In this document: piece by piece, positions 16,685-26,600 of the stretch
Position numbering within the stretch: position 1 is the first letter of the stretch
How the letters are laid out: every line of letters starts with the position of its first letter
From: an uncultured Phocaeicola sp.
GTDB taxonomy: Bacteria; Bacteroidota; Bacteroidia; Bacteroidales; Bacteroidaceae
Direction of reading: 5' to 3'
Length of the DNA: 40,167 nt
Assembly: GCA_948566455.1 (NCBI GenBank)
Contig: CAOYQO010000027.1
Coordinates: 1 to 40,167, forward strand
The notes under the pieces: model-generated
Seen by the model: only the letters and a program-made list of their open reading frames with translations
Told to the model about the DNA's origin: nothing
The model's database searches: none
Program-made: the position numbers and the translations under genes

Positions 16685-16743
16685 GAAGGCCTGAATGTCT
16701 TCCGGTGATGAGGTATATCCGGAAGTGTTCAGGTCTTCTTTTT
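16685..16743 (+). terminator. Rho-independent terminator after uxuA
   Basis: An arm beginning GAAGGCCTGAA at 16685 pairs with an arm ending TTCAGGTCTTC at 16738. The stem is about 20 bp with one small irregularity, and the distal part pairs CTTCCGG with CCGGAAG. A T-run ending at 16743 follows. Confidence 0.9.
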
Positions 16744-16808
16744 GTCTAAAAGATAGATAATGAGGACTATTCTAGACAAATATAGAGATTAATTAGACAA
16801 ATAAAGAG
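16741..16808. promoter_or_regulatory. Candidate HTCS operator: TAGACAAA repeats upstream of susC
   Basis: Two 15-bp direct repeats, TAGACAAATATAGAG (16773-16787) and TAGACAAATAAAGAG (16794-16808), differ at one base and start 21 bp apart, two helical turns. A third, inverted copy of the core (TTTGTCTA, 16741-16748) lies upstream. The proximal repeat ends 22 bp before the -7 box and so overlaps where a -33 element should be, as expected for an AraC-type activator. The likely binder is the HTCS encoded at 23620-27507. Confidence 0.65.
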
Positions 16809-16830
16809 GTGCAGGCAAGGGGAGGAGGTT

Positions 16831-16838
16831 TATATTTG
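16831..16838 (+). promoter_or_regulatory. -7 box of the second susCD operon
   Basis: TATATTTG matches TAnnTTTG and is 39 bp before the susC ATG at 16878. There is no TTTG at -33, which fits a promoter that needs an activator. Confidence 0.6.
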
Positions 16839-16877
16839 CAACAGATTTAATCTAATTAACCCTTAAATTCTTTTATT

Positions 16878-19800
16878 ATGAATAAAAAAACAAAACTGCT
16901 TTCAATCCTTGGATTGGTGACAGCTATCCTGTTTTTGTTCTCATCGGAGGTGTTGGCCCAATCCTTATCTATCAGTGGTAAGGTAATTGACAAAAACAGT
17001 CAGGAGCCTGTAATTGGGGCCAGTGTTTTAATTGAAGGAACCTCAAACGGTACAATAACCGATTTGGATGGTAACTTTATGCTTTCTAATGTTCCTTCCA
17101 AAGGAAATTTAGTTGTGTCTTACATTGGTTATGCTACGCAAACTCTTCCTATTAATGGGAGGACTAGTTTCAGTGTTGTATTGGCTGAAGATACCGAAAC
17201 GTTGGATGAAGTTGTTGTAATAGGTTATGGCGTACAGAAAAAAGTGAATCTTACCGGATCTGTGTCTTCAGTGAAAGGAGATGCATTGGAACGTCGTCCG
17301 GTAGCTGATGCCACACAGAGTTTGCAAGGGATGGTTCCGGGGCTGTTGGTGAGCAACTCAAATACGGGTCGTCCGGGAGCTAGTGGTACGTTGACTTTGC
17401 GTGGACAAGGCAATCTGGATAATAATGCGAATCCTTATATTTTGGTTGATGGAGTGGAAATGAGTCTCTCGGACGTGAACCCGAATGATATTGAAAGTAT
17501 TTCTGTATTGAAAGATGCTGCTGCTTGTGCCATTTATGGTGCACGTGCGGCGTATGGTGTCATTTTGGTCACTACCAAGAAAGGTGAGGAAGGTAAAATG
17601 CGTGTAAATTACCAAGGAAACGTAGGTTGGAGTACGCCGACTGTATTGCCTGATATGGTTGATTCCTATGAATTTGCTCAGTATTGGAATGCCGGATGTA
17701 TCAATGCAGGTTCTCCTCGTTTGTATAGTGAGGAAAAAATGGGTTTATTACAGCAATATATTAAAGATCCCAGTAGTGTGGATCCTTGGTTCGAACTTCC
17801 TAAAAATTCTAATATGAACCCGGCATTCGAAAATTCAGAATTAGGAGTAGGAAATACTAATTATTTCGATTTGCATTATAAGGATTGGGCATTCAAGCAA
17901 AATCATAATCTCAGCTTGAGTGGGGGTGGCAAAAAAGCACAATATTATATTTCTGGTGGTTATTATTCGGAAGATGGTATTCTCCGTTATGCCGATATGG
18001 ATTTCAGCCGTTATAATTTTGCCGCTAATATTTCTTCTCAGATTACCGATTGGATGAAGGTAAAAGTAAATACGAAGTTTATGCATTCCGATGAGGATAC
18101 TCCTTTTGGTGACGGAGGGCTTAGTGAAGGCTTTTATCATTCATTGGCACGTTTCCGTCCTACAGTTGCTCCTATTGATCCGAATGGGCATTTTACAGAA
18201 CTGACTATGATTCCTTATTTGCAGAGTGGTACGTATACAAATACTCAACGTGACCGTTTTAGTTTAACGGCAGGTTTAGATATCCAGCCTGTGAAAAACT
18301 GGTTTATCTTTTTTGATTATACATATAAATTGATGGATTTGGAATATGAGGCATTGAACGTGAGCCCGTTAATTTATGGGGCTGACGGGGTGAGTACTTC
18401 GAAAGGTGTGCGTGATGAGTTGGGTGTATCACCCGATGGCAAGTTTACCCGTTATTATGCGCATACTCGCTACCAATCTATAAATTTATATTCGAATTAT
18501 CTCTTTACTTTGGGAGACAAGCATAATTTTACCGTAATGGCAGGTTATCAGGAAGAAAATAATGACTATAGTTATATGAAGAACTCGATTACCGGACTTT
18601 ATTCAACTTCAAATCCTAATGTAGGTATGGGAACCGGTGATAAGACGGTAGTCGATACTCGTAATGGTTGGGCAACCCGTGGCTTTTTCGGACGTGTGAA
18701 TTATGATTATGACGGACGTTATCTTCTTGAATTGAATGGACGATATGATGGTTCGTCACGTTTTGCCAAAGGTAATCGTTGGGGCTTCTTTCCATCTGCA
18801 TCTTTAGGATGGAATATTACCCGGGAACAGTTTATGATGCCGATAGCCGATGTAGTTTCCAACTTGAAACTCCGTGCTTCTTACGGATTACTGGGCAATC
18901 AGGCGGGTGCGGCCCTTTATACTTTTGCCGCTACTATGGATTTGAATGATAAATTGGGAAATTATATATTCTCGGATGGACGCCACATCTTTACTAAGGC
19001 CCCTGCCGTAGTCAACCCGAATACGACTTGGGAAAAGGTAGAGAGTAAGAATATAGGTTTGGATTTCGGTTTCTTTGGTAATTCGTTGACCGGTTCTTTT
19101 GATGTTTTTCAACGTGATACGAAGGATATGTTAGGACCTACGGTGGATTTCCCGGATTTCTTTGGTGCAGACGCTCCTAAAACCAATAATGCCCGTATGC
19201 GTAACCGTGGTTGGGAATTGGTGCTGAATTATCGTGGAAAAATTGGAAAGGATATTGACTATAGCATAGGTGGTTCTCTTTCGGATGCTACTGCTGAAGT
19301 GACTGAATATGAAGGAACTAGAACAAATCCTAAAGATAATTGGTATAAAGGAAAGAAAGCTGGTGAAATTTGGGGATATCGGGCGGACGGACTGATCCAG
19401 ACTCAGGCAGAGGCTGATGAGTATAATAATACCTATGATTTATCTTTTATTAGCGGAAAACCTTGGACACCGGGGGATGTGAAATATCGTGATCTGAATG
19501 GAGATAAGAAAATCAATAATGGGCTTAATACGTTGGATGATATGGGCGATATGACGGTGATTGGTAATACCACTCCCCGTTATCAATATACCATTAACGG
19601 TTCAATTAGCTGGAAAGGTGTAACCGTAAGTGCCATGTTCCAAGGAGTGGCTAAACGAGATTGGGATCCTGGTACCGGAGCTTATTTTTGGGGAAGCGGA
19701 CCTTATGCGCAAGTGACGGTGTTTAAAGAGCATTTGGATTATTGGAGTGAAACAAATACAGGGGCTTATTATCCGAAACCTTATATTCATACGGCAGGAG

Positions 19801-20099
19801 GGGTGGTTCCTTTCCGTAATAAGACAATGACGCTTAGTGACCGTTATCTCCAGAGTGGTGCTTATTGCCGTCTGAAAAATCTGACAGTGAGTTATGATAT
19901 CCCTGCCGTATGGACAAAAAAGGTAGGGTTACAGAAGGTGCAGGTGTTTTTCTCTGGTGAGAATTTGTTGACTTTTACCACTTTGAAAGGAATGTTTGAT
20001 CCGGAAGCTATCTTTACCAAGAATGATTACACGGCTGAAGGTGGAAAGAACTATCCTATGAACAAGGTGATATCTTTTGGTCTAGTTGTTAACTTATAA
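16878..20099 (+). CDS. SusC/RagA-family TonB-dependent glycan transporter
   Basis: This 1073-residue outer-membrane importer heads the sulfatase/fucosidase locus. A signal peptide (about 1-27, ending VLAQ) is followed by a carboxypeptidase-D-like domain (about 32-105: SISGKVIDKNSQEPVIGASV, ITDLDGNF, VVSYIGYATQ). Then come the TonB-box-like DEVVVIGYG (about 111-119) and a plug with LVDGVEMSLSDVNPNDIESI, VLKDAAACAIYGARAAYGVILVTTKKG. The barrel runs to the end (VISFGLVVNL). These are the classical SusC signatures and fit well with the RagB-type SusD encoded next. Export of a host glycan oligosaccharide into the periplasm is inferred from the linked enzymes. Confidence 0.95.
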   Translation: MNKKTKLLSILGLVTAILFLFSSEVLAQSLSISGKVIDKNSQEPVIGASVLIEGTSNGTITDLDGNFMLSNVPSKGNLVVSYIGYATQTLPINGRTSFSVVLAEDTETLDEVVVIGYGVQKKVNLTGSVSSVKGDALERRPVADATQSLQGMVPGLLVSNSNTGRPGASGTLTLRGQGNLDNNANPYILVDGVEMSLSDVNPNDIESISVLKDAAACAIYGARAAYGVILVTTKKGEEGKMRVNYQGNVGWSTPTVLPDMVDSYEFAQYWNAGCINAGSPRLYSEEKMGLLQQYIKDPSSVDPWFELPKNSNMNPAFENSELGVGNTNYFDLHYKDWAFKQNHNLSLSGGGKKAQYYISGGYYSEDGILRYADMDFSRYNFAANISSQITDWMKVKVNTKFMHSDEDTPFGDGGLSEGFYHSLARFRPTVAPIDPNGHFTELTMIPYLQSGTYTNTQRDRFSLTAGLDIQPVKNWFIFFDYTYKLMDLEYEALNVSPLIYGADGVSTSKGVRDELGVSPDGKFTRYYAHTRYQSINLYSNYLFTLGDKHNFTVMAGYQEENNDYSYMKNSITGLYSTSNPNVGMGTGDKTVVDTRNGWATRGFFGRVNYDYDGRYLLELNGRYDGSSRFAKGNRWGFFPSASLGWNITREQFMMPIADVVSNLKLRASYGLLGNQAGAALYTFAATMDLNDKLGNYIFSDGRHIFTKAPAVVNPNTTWEKVESKNIGLDFGFFGNSLTGSFDVFQRDTKDMLGPTVDFPDFFGADAPKTNNARMRNRGWELVLNYRGKIGKDIDYSIGGSLSDATAEVTEYEGTRTNPKDNWYKGKKAGEIWGYRADGLIQTQAEADEYNNTYDLSFISGKPWTPGDVKYRDLNGDKKINNGLNTLDDMGDMTVIGNTTPRYQYTINGSISWKGVTVSAMFQGVAKRDWDPGTGAYFWGSGPYAQVTVFKEHLDYWSETNTGAYYPKPYIHTAGGVVPFRNKTMTLSDRYLQSGAYCRLKNLTVSYDIPAVWTKKVGLQKVQVFFSGENLLTFTTLKGMFDPEAIFTKNDYTAEGGKNYPMNKVISFGLVVNL

Positions 20100-20112
20100 T
20101 TTGATGAATATT

Positions 20113-21966
20113 ATGAAGAAAAGAAATATATTTTTTGGTCTGGTTTTGATGTTAGGTCTTACCGGTTGCTATGATTTGGATAAGATGCCTGAAGGGGTAC
20201 TGTCTACGACGATTCCTTTTGCAAGTACGGGGGAAATGAGAAATTATCTGGATCAATTCTATCAGACAGGTAATTATAAATATGACTATGTCAGCTTTGG
20301 TGATGGAATGCGTGCGCAAGGTTTTGATGCCGGTGGTGGACAATATATTGCCGGGGCAGATACACATAGTGATAATATGGCTTCCAGTTCGGTTAGTACC
20401 CGTTTGGCAGGTGAAACGACATTGAGTAGTGCGGTCAAACTGCAAAATTATACAGCTATCCGTAATTTAAATTTTATGCTGTGTAATTTAGATAATTGTG
20501 TGGAAAAAGGATCTGCTGATTATAATCAGTATGTGGGTGAGGCTTATTATTTCCGCGCATGGTATTATTATCAGATGTTTATCAGCTATGGGCGCCTGAC
20601 GTGGGTGAACACTCCGCTTGATCCTAATATGGAAGAAATGAAATTGCCTCGTGCTAACCGCACGATTATTGCCGACAGTATTTTGGCTGATCTGGATAAA
20701 GCGGTGATGTATCTCAATACTCAGAACAATAGTGCTACCATGCGGATTCATAAAGATGTGGCGCGTGCTTTGAAAAGTGAAGTGGCCTTGTTTGAAGGAA
20801 CTTGGGAAAAATACCATAAAGCGAAAAATGATAAGTTTTTTGATTCTACGGTGACCGATGAAAAAATTCGCGATTATTTTAATCAGGCTGTTGCAGCTGC
20901 AAAAGAAGTGATGGATCGTGGCGTATGGGCCATTTATAATACTGGTAACAAATTGGATGATTATCGTCAGATGTTTCAGACTACAGATTTATCGGGTAAT
21001 CCGGAAGTACTTTGGTATAAACAGTATGATGGAGATCAGATTGGTAATAATGTAAACCGTTACTTAAATCAAGGAGGAGGGAGTGTAGGTGTTACGGCTT
21101 CATTAGTGGATGATTATCTGACAATTGATGGTAAACCGTTTGTTGGTGATGAGCGGATTGAAGCGAAAAAGGTGTTCGGGAATGAATTGCAGCCGACTTT
21201 GCGTGATCCGCGTTTGTCACAGACTGTTTGTATGCCGGGGCAGCAATTACGTCCGGATGACAAGGCTCCTTATTATGTTGTACCGCCATTGATTGGTACT
21301 TCATCCTATAATCAGAATATGACTGGTTATTCTTTATTAAAACATGTGCAAATTGATTATACGGGCAGTCTGGATGCCGAGTTCAAGGGAGCCACACCGG
21401 CTATTCAGTTCCGTTATGCAGATATCTTGCTGAATTATGCGGAAGCTCTGGCTGAACTGGATGGTGTGGGGAATGCGCAGAAAATTATTGATGCCTTGCA
21501 ACCTTTACGTGACCGTGTAGGCATGCCTCCGGTGGATTTTGACAGGGAATATAATCAGGAAGCTGATTATGGTTTCCGCAATCTTGATAAGTATATTCAG
21601 GCTGTACGTCGTGAACGCCGGGTTGAAAAAGCCTGTGAAGGACGCCGTCAGGAAGATATCATGCGCTGGGCTGCTGCGGACGAATTAATAGTGAGCAAAT
21701 GGCCGAAAGGTGCGCTCTTTGTGGGAAGTAATCTTGAGAACCATCCTGTATATGGTGATAAGTTAATTTATGATCAAGCTTCAGGAAATAATCTTTTCCT
21801 GACAGGCAAGCCCGGGGATCCGTTGCGCTATATTATACCTACGAATCCTGCAGGGTATGAATCGGGTTGGAAGTTTGATGTCAACCGTGACTATCTGTTA
21901 CCCATTCAGACACGTATGTTAGGAGATTTGACCGGTGGTATGTGGGAGCAAAATCCCGGATGGTAG
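20113..21966 (+). CDS. SusD/RagB-family glycan-binding lipoprotein
   Basis: This roughly 617-residue surface lipoprotein partners the SusC encoded immediately upstream. The signal peptide MKKRNIFFGLVLMLGLTGC ends in a lipobox with Cys19, followed by acidic-flanked YDLDKMPEG. The N-terminal part (RNLNFMLCNLDN, VGEAYYFRAWYYYQMF) is SusD-like helical repeat. The C-terminal part has RYADILLNYAEALAEL, VRRERRVEKACEGRRQEDIMRW and the closing NRDYLLPIQTRML...WEQNPGW, all standard for the RagB/SusD family. Start choice: ATG 20113 begins directly with the signal peptide; ATG 20104 would add three residues. The open frame upstream overlaps the SusC stop and is unlikely to be used. Confidence 0.93.
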   Translation: MKKRNIFFGLVLMLGLTGCYDLDKMPEGVLSTTIPFASTGEMRNYLDQFYQTGNYKYDYVSFGDGMRAQGFDAGGGQYIAGADTHSDNMASSSVSTRLAGETTLSSAVKLQNYTAIRNLNFMLCNLDNCVEKGSADYNQYVGEAYYFRAWYYYQMFISYGRLTWVNTPLDPNMEEMKLPRANRTIIADSILADLDKAVMYLNTQNNSATMRIHKDVARALKSEVALFEGTWEKYHKAKNDKFFDSTVTDEKIRDYFNQAVAAAKEVMDRGVWAIYNTGNKLDDYRQMFQTTDLSGNPEVLWYKQYDGDQIGNNVNRYLNQGGGSVGVTASLVDDYLTIDGKPFVGDERIEAKKVFGNELQPTLRDPRLSQTVCMPGQQLRPDDKAPYYVVPPLIGTSSYNQNMTGYSLLKHVQIDYTGSLDAEFKGATPAIQFRYADILLNYAEALAELDGVGNAQKIIDALQPLRDRVGMPPVDFDREYNQEADYGFRNLDKYIQAVRRERRVEKACEGRRQEDIMRWAAADELIVSKWPKGALFVGSNLENHPVYGDKLIYDQASGNNLFLTGKPGDPLRYIIPTNPAGYESGWKFDVNRDYLLPIQTRMLGDLTGGMWEQNPGW

Positions 21967-21988
21967 GAATTATGTTAATAAAAAAGAT

Positions 21989-23563
21989 ATGAATAGAGTA
22001 ACACCTGTGTTATTATATTCTTTGACGGGGGCAGCGGTGTTGTCATCGCTGTCTTCCTGCAAAGAAAAGAAATCTGAAGAGGTAAAAAAGCCGATGAATG
22101 TGGTCTATATCATGTGTGACGACCATTCTTATCAGACGATCAGTGCCTATGACCAACGTTATATGCAGACACCCAATATTGACCGGATAGCCAATGAGGG
22201 TGTCCGTTTCACAAACAGCTTTGTAGCAAACTCTCTGAGTGGTCCCAGCCGTGCCTGCATGCTGACCGGTAAACATAGTCATGCCAATGGATTTACGGAT
22301 AATACCACCACATTTGACGGTAACCAGCAGACTTTCCCGAAACTGCTTCAGGCTAATGGCTATCAGACTGCTATGATCGGTAAATGGCATCTGGTATCTG
22401 AACCTACCGGATTTAATTATTGGGACATCCTGATAGGACAAGGGGATTATTATAATCCGAAATTTATTAAAAATGGCGAACGGGTACAACGGGAAGGCTA
22501 TGCTACCAATATTGTGACAGATTTGGCAATAAATTGGATGGACAGCATCCGGGACAAGAGTAAACCATTCTGTCTTTTTATTCATCATAAGGCGCCTCAT
22601 CGTACCTGGATGCCTGATCTTTGTGACCTTGACTTGTATGATGATGTAACTTATCCGATGCCCGAAAACTTCTATGATAAATATGAAGGCAGAATTCCTG
22701 CATCCAAGCAGGAAATGAGCATTATAAAGGATATGGATTTGGTGTATGACCTGAAGATGGCGGACAAGGAGAATGAGATCCATACCACAACGGGACTGGA
22801 AGAAGCGGGCAGAAATATGTATAATGCTCTGAATCCGGAACAGAAGGCTGTTTGGGACAAGCATTATGATCCTATCATTGCCAAATTCAAACAGGATAAG
22901 TTAACGGGTAAGGCTTTGGCTGAGTGGAAATATCAGCAATATATGCATGATTATATGCGGGTTATCCATTCCATAGACCGTAATGTGGGGCGTGTTTTGA
23001 AGTATTTGGAAGAGAACGGATTGATGGAAAATACGATGATTGTCTATACTTCCGACCAGGGATTCTATATGGGAGAACATGGTTGGTTTGACAAGCGTTT
23101 TATGTACGAAGAGTCTTTCCGTACCCCCTTGCTGGTCCGTTTGCCGGGAGGAAAGAAAGGTGATGTTGATGAGATGGTGCAAAATATTGATTATGGTCCT
23201 ACTATATTGGACCTTGCAGGGGTGGAGGTACCGGCAGATATGCATGGAGTTTCTTTCTTGCCTTTGCTGAAGGGGGAGAAAGTGCCTGACTGGCGTAAAT
23301 CATTGTATTATCATTTTTATGAATACCCGGCTGAACATGCTGTCCGCCGCCATTATGGTGTACGTACAGAACGTTATAAATTGATGCATTTTTATAATGA
23401 CATAGACTGTTGGGAACTATATGATTTACAGGAAGATCCTATGGAGATGCATAATATCTACGGACAACCTGGAACGGAAGAGTTGGTTAAAGAATTGAAG
23501 ACGGAATTATTACGTCTCCAAGTTCAGTATGATGACCCTATTCGTAACATTTACAAGGATTGA
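21989..23563 (+). CDS. Serine-type sulfatase lipoprotein (S1 family)
   Basis: This arylsulfatase-superfamily enzyme of 524 residues removes sulfate esters from glycans. A lipoprotein signal ends SLSSC (Cys24). Metal-binding DD is at 44-45. The sulfatase signature SGPSRACMLTGK (84-95) has Ser84 where formylglycine is generated, so it needs an anaerobic-type (anSME) maturase, not found in this window. MIGKWHL and TSDQGFYMGEHGWFDKRFMYEES supply further active-site Lys, His and Asp. The overall pattern is closest to hexosamine-6-O-sulfatase-like S1 enzymes, but regiospecificity is a guess. The start at 21989 is chosen for the signal peptide; the gap after SusD is 22 bp. Confidence 0.9.
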   Translation: MNRVTPVLLYSLTGAAVLSSLSSCKEKKSEEVKKPMNVVYIMCDDHSYQTISAYDQRYMQTPNIDRIANEGVRFTNSFVANSLSGPSRACMLTGKHSHANGFTDNTTTFDGNQQTFPKLLQANGYQTAMIGKWHLVSEPTGFNYWDILIGQGDYYNPKFIKNGERVQREGYATNIVTDLAINWMDSIRDKSKPFCLFIHHKAPHRTWMPDLCDLDLYDDVTYPMPENFYDKYEGRIPASKQEMSIIKDMDLVYDLKMADKENEIHTTTGLEEAGRNMYNALNPEQKAVWDKHYDPIIAKFKQDKLTGKALAEWKYQQYMHDYMRVIHSIDRNVGRVLKYLEENGLMENTMIVYTSDQGFYMGEHGWFDKRFMYEESFRTPLLVRLPGGKKGDVDEMVQNIDYGPTILDLAGVEVPADMHGVSFLPLLKGEKVPDWRKSLYYHFYEYPAEHAVRRHYGVRTERYKLMHFYNDIDCWELYDLQEDPMEMHNIYGQPGTEELVKELKTELLRLQVQYDDPIRNIYKD

Positions 23564-23600
23564 CAACCTAATCTGACCTAAATTTAACATAGCATGAAGT

Positions 23601-23645
23601 ATTCCCGGTCTTTCTGTTTTCAAGAAGGTCGGGAATCTTTTTTTC
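23601..23645 (+). terminator. Terminator of the susCD-sulfatase operon, overlapping the HTCS 3' end
   Basis: ATTCCCGGTCTT (23601-23612) pairs with AAGGTCGGGAAT (23625-23636), using two G-U wobbles in RNA, and is followed by a T-run to 23644. The right arm and T-run lie inside the last codons of the convergent HTCS gene, whose stop is at 23620-23622. Confidence 0.85.
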
Positions 23646-26600
23646 TATAATCGGACGGACTCATTCCCATTGCATTTTTGAATACAGTGCTGAAATTGCG
23701 TGAATGCTTGAATCCTGACTGTTCTGCTACTTCGCTTATGGACAGTGTGGTGGCATCTAGTAATTTACGGGCATATTCCAAACGGCATTTTATGATGTAT
23801 TCACTGATGCCTATATCCATCATTCCTTTAGTCTTGTTGTAGAGTGACGCACGGCTCATTCCCATTTGCTTTGCTATGAAATTGACATCCATATCCACAT
23901 TGCTGATATTTTCATTGACAATGCGGCTGAATTGAAGCATCAGCTGCTCATTGATGTGATTCAGATTTTCTTGTTTGGGTATAGGGATATCTATGGTGGC
24001 ATAGTGCTTTTTCACGATGTTGTGATTATGCATGATATTCTGTATCTGGATAGAAAGTAAATCCATGTCAAACGGTTTGGTTATATAGGCTTCTGCTCCT
24101 GTTTTGTATCCTTCTTCTATACTGGCGTCATCGACACAGGAAGTAAGCAGTATCACAGGCATATAGTTTAAGTCTGGTTTTTGTTTGATATAGCGGCATA
24201 GTTCAAATCCGTTCATGCGGGGCATTTTGACATCACTTAATACAATTTGGGGGCGTTGTGACGTAAGGATAGGAAGAGCTTCCATGCCATCATGAGCTTC
24301 ATACACTTCTTCAAACAGAACTTGTAGGTTGCAAATCAGGTAATTACATAAGTCGCGATCATCTTCCACTATTAGAATAGAATGAAATTTCTCTATGCTG
24401 TCTTGTTGAGGTTGTTTGTAATCGATGTCGGCTGATAGATGCAATGCATCATTCAAATAGGTTTGAGGTGTAGATTGAATGTCGGCGGCTTCCTGTCTAT
24501 ACGGTAATGTGAAAAAGAAAGTCGCTCCTTTGGTTTCATTATTTTGGGCTCCGATGATGCCTCCGTGCATTTCTACCAGTTGCTTGGCGTATGACAAGCC
24601 GATTCCGTTACCTTGAAAGCTATGTTTACCCTGATAGAAGCGAGTGAATAAATTGGCTATATCTTCTTCTTGAAGACCTATTCCCTCATCTTTTATAGTT
24701 ACCCGTACACGGCTTCCATTACCTTCGAGGTAAGTGGAAACAGTGACAGTAGAATTTTCTTCGCTGAATTTATAGGCATTTGTCAATAGGTTGTTAACGA
24801 CGATTTCACATTGACTGCGGTCAAAATACATAGTTTCTATGGTAGTGTCAGGAGTAAATGCCAATGAGATATTACGTAACGAAAGTTCATCCTTGAAATC
24901 ATTTAGGATACTTTGCAACCATTCGTTGAAGGGCGTGGAAGACATGCGCAGGATATTTTTCTCTACTTCCATCTTGCGCATATTCAGAATCATGTCAATG
25001 ATGTTTTTCATTTGTCGTGCTTGCTTGAACGCACCATATAGTTTGCCACGGAGTTCATAGGGGATTTGTTTGCTGTTTGTAAGTTGTTTCAACGGTGTAT
25101 AAATTAAGGTTAAAGGGGTACGCAGTTCATGGTTGATATTGATCAAAGCTTTCACTTTTTCCTTGTAGATGGTACGTTCCTGTTCCTTGTATTTCCGTTT
25201 CAGTTGACGGTCGTGAGCTTTTATGATATAGATAATGAAAAGAATGATGATGGCCGCACATAATAGGATGAACCAGGATTGTTGCCACCACGGAGGAAGG
25301 ACAGTGAATTTCAGCAAAGTGAATTCAGGACTCCAGCTACCATCGTTCTGTGTACATTGAACCGTTATTTTATAGTCGCCCGGAGAAATGGTATGTAAAA
25401 CAAGATGGGGACGGGATGTTTCTGTGTATTCTGTGTTCAGCCCTTTTATACGGAACCGGTAGATGCGCTTGTGAAATACATTTCCCCCTTCCAGTTGTGT
25501 ATGTATTTTTAGGGAGGAGAAATTATAAGGAATTTCCATAGTTGATCGGGGGATGAAGTGAACTGTTGTGCCGTTCAATGCTATTTCTTGCAACTTAAGT
25601 GTGATGGGAGGTGGAGCCGAAGCTGGTTTTAAAGCTTTGTTGATTCGTACCAATCCCTCGGAGCCACCCATGTATATGTTGCCGTCACTTGCCACCAATG
25701 CAGGTTTGGCTAAAAAGTCGTTAGGTAATATGCCGTCCATCTCATTGTAGATGACAAAATGATTTTTATGTGGATTATAAGCGTATATGATTCCCAATGA
25801 CCCCATCCATACGATGCCTTCATGGTCAATGACTAAAGAAGTGATTACGTCATTTCCATCGGGTAGCTTTAATGGCTCTTTACGGTTTGAGGGCAGGTGA
25901 ATTCTGGTGACTCCATTAGGTTCGGCTATCCATAGAGTCCCTAAAGAATCAATGCTTGCAGCTAATATCTGGTTATTTTTCTCATAAGCTATGGTTTCGT
26001 ATTCGTTTTTCTCTTTGTTGTATTGGAATACATTGTTTCGGTCATGAAAAAATGGATAAGTACGGTATTTTCCAATATAGATCCAGGAATATTGTAATTG
26101 TTTGTTCTTGAAGTGGATGGGAATAAGTTGTTGGCTTCCGGGAATATATCGGTAAAAAGCATTACCGTATAGTTCTATTTCGTTCCGATCATTAACTCGT
26201 ATATTGGTGGGTGCACTGGAGCTTGCCAGCTTTGCTTCTGCATCTTTGTCCGGAAGAGAGAAGCGCTGGTAGTTTCCTGTCTTTTTATTGAAGCGGAAGA
26301 TTCCTTTTGAAAAACTGGATGCTAGCAGTTCGGTTTCGGATAAAGGGCAAATGGATACTATTTTTTCTCCCAATGTTTGCGGATAGTGGGTAAAACGTTC
26401 CGTTTGCGGGTCAAAGCAGTTGATACCGCCTCCGTCCGTACCAATCCAGATCCGTCCGTCTTTATCTTCCCATAGGCATAAGGGGCATTTGTCGGACAAG
26501 CCTGAGGCTGGGTTTTGTGCAGCTTTGGTATAGGTAGTGATAAAACCTTTTTCTGCTCCTAGTACGCCTTCCCGCACCATACCTATCCACATGTGGTTGT

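Noticed and set aside
16664..16877. Anti-sigma/ECF-type control of the second susC
   Set aside because: No sigma/anti-sigma genes are present and the SusC lacks an extra N-terminal signalling domain; an HTCS is present instead.
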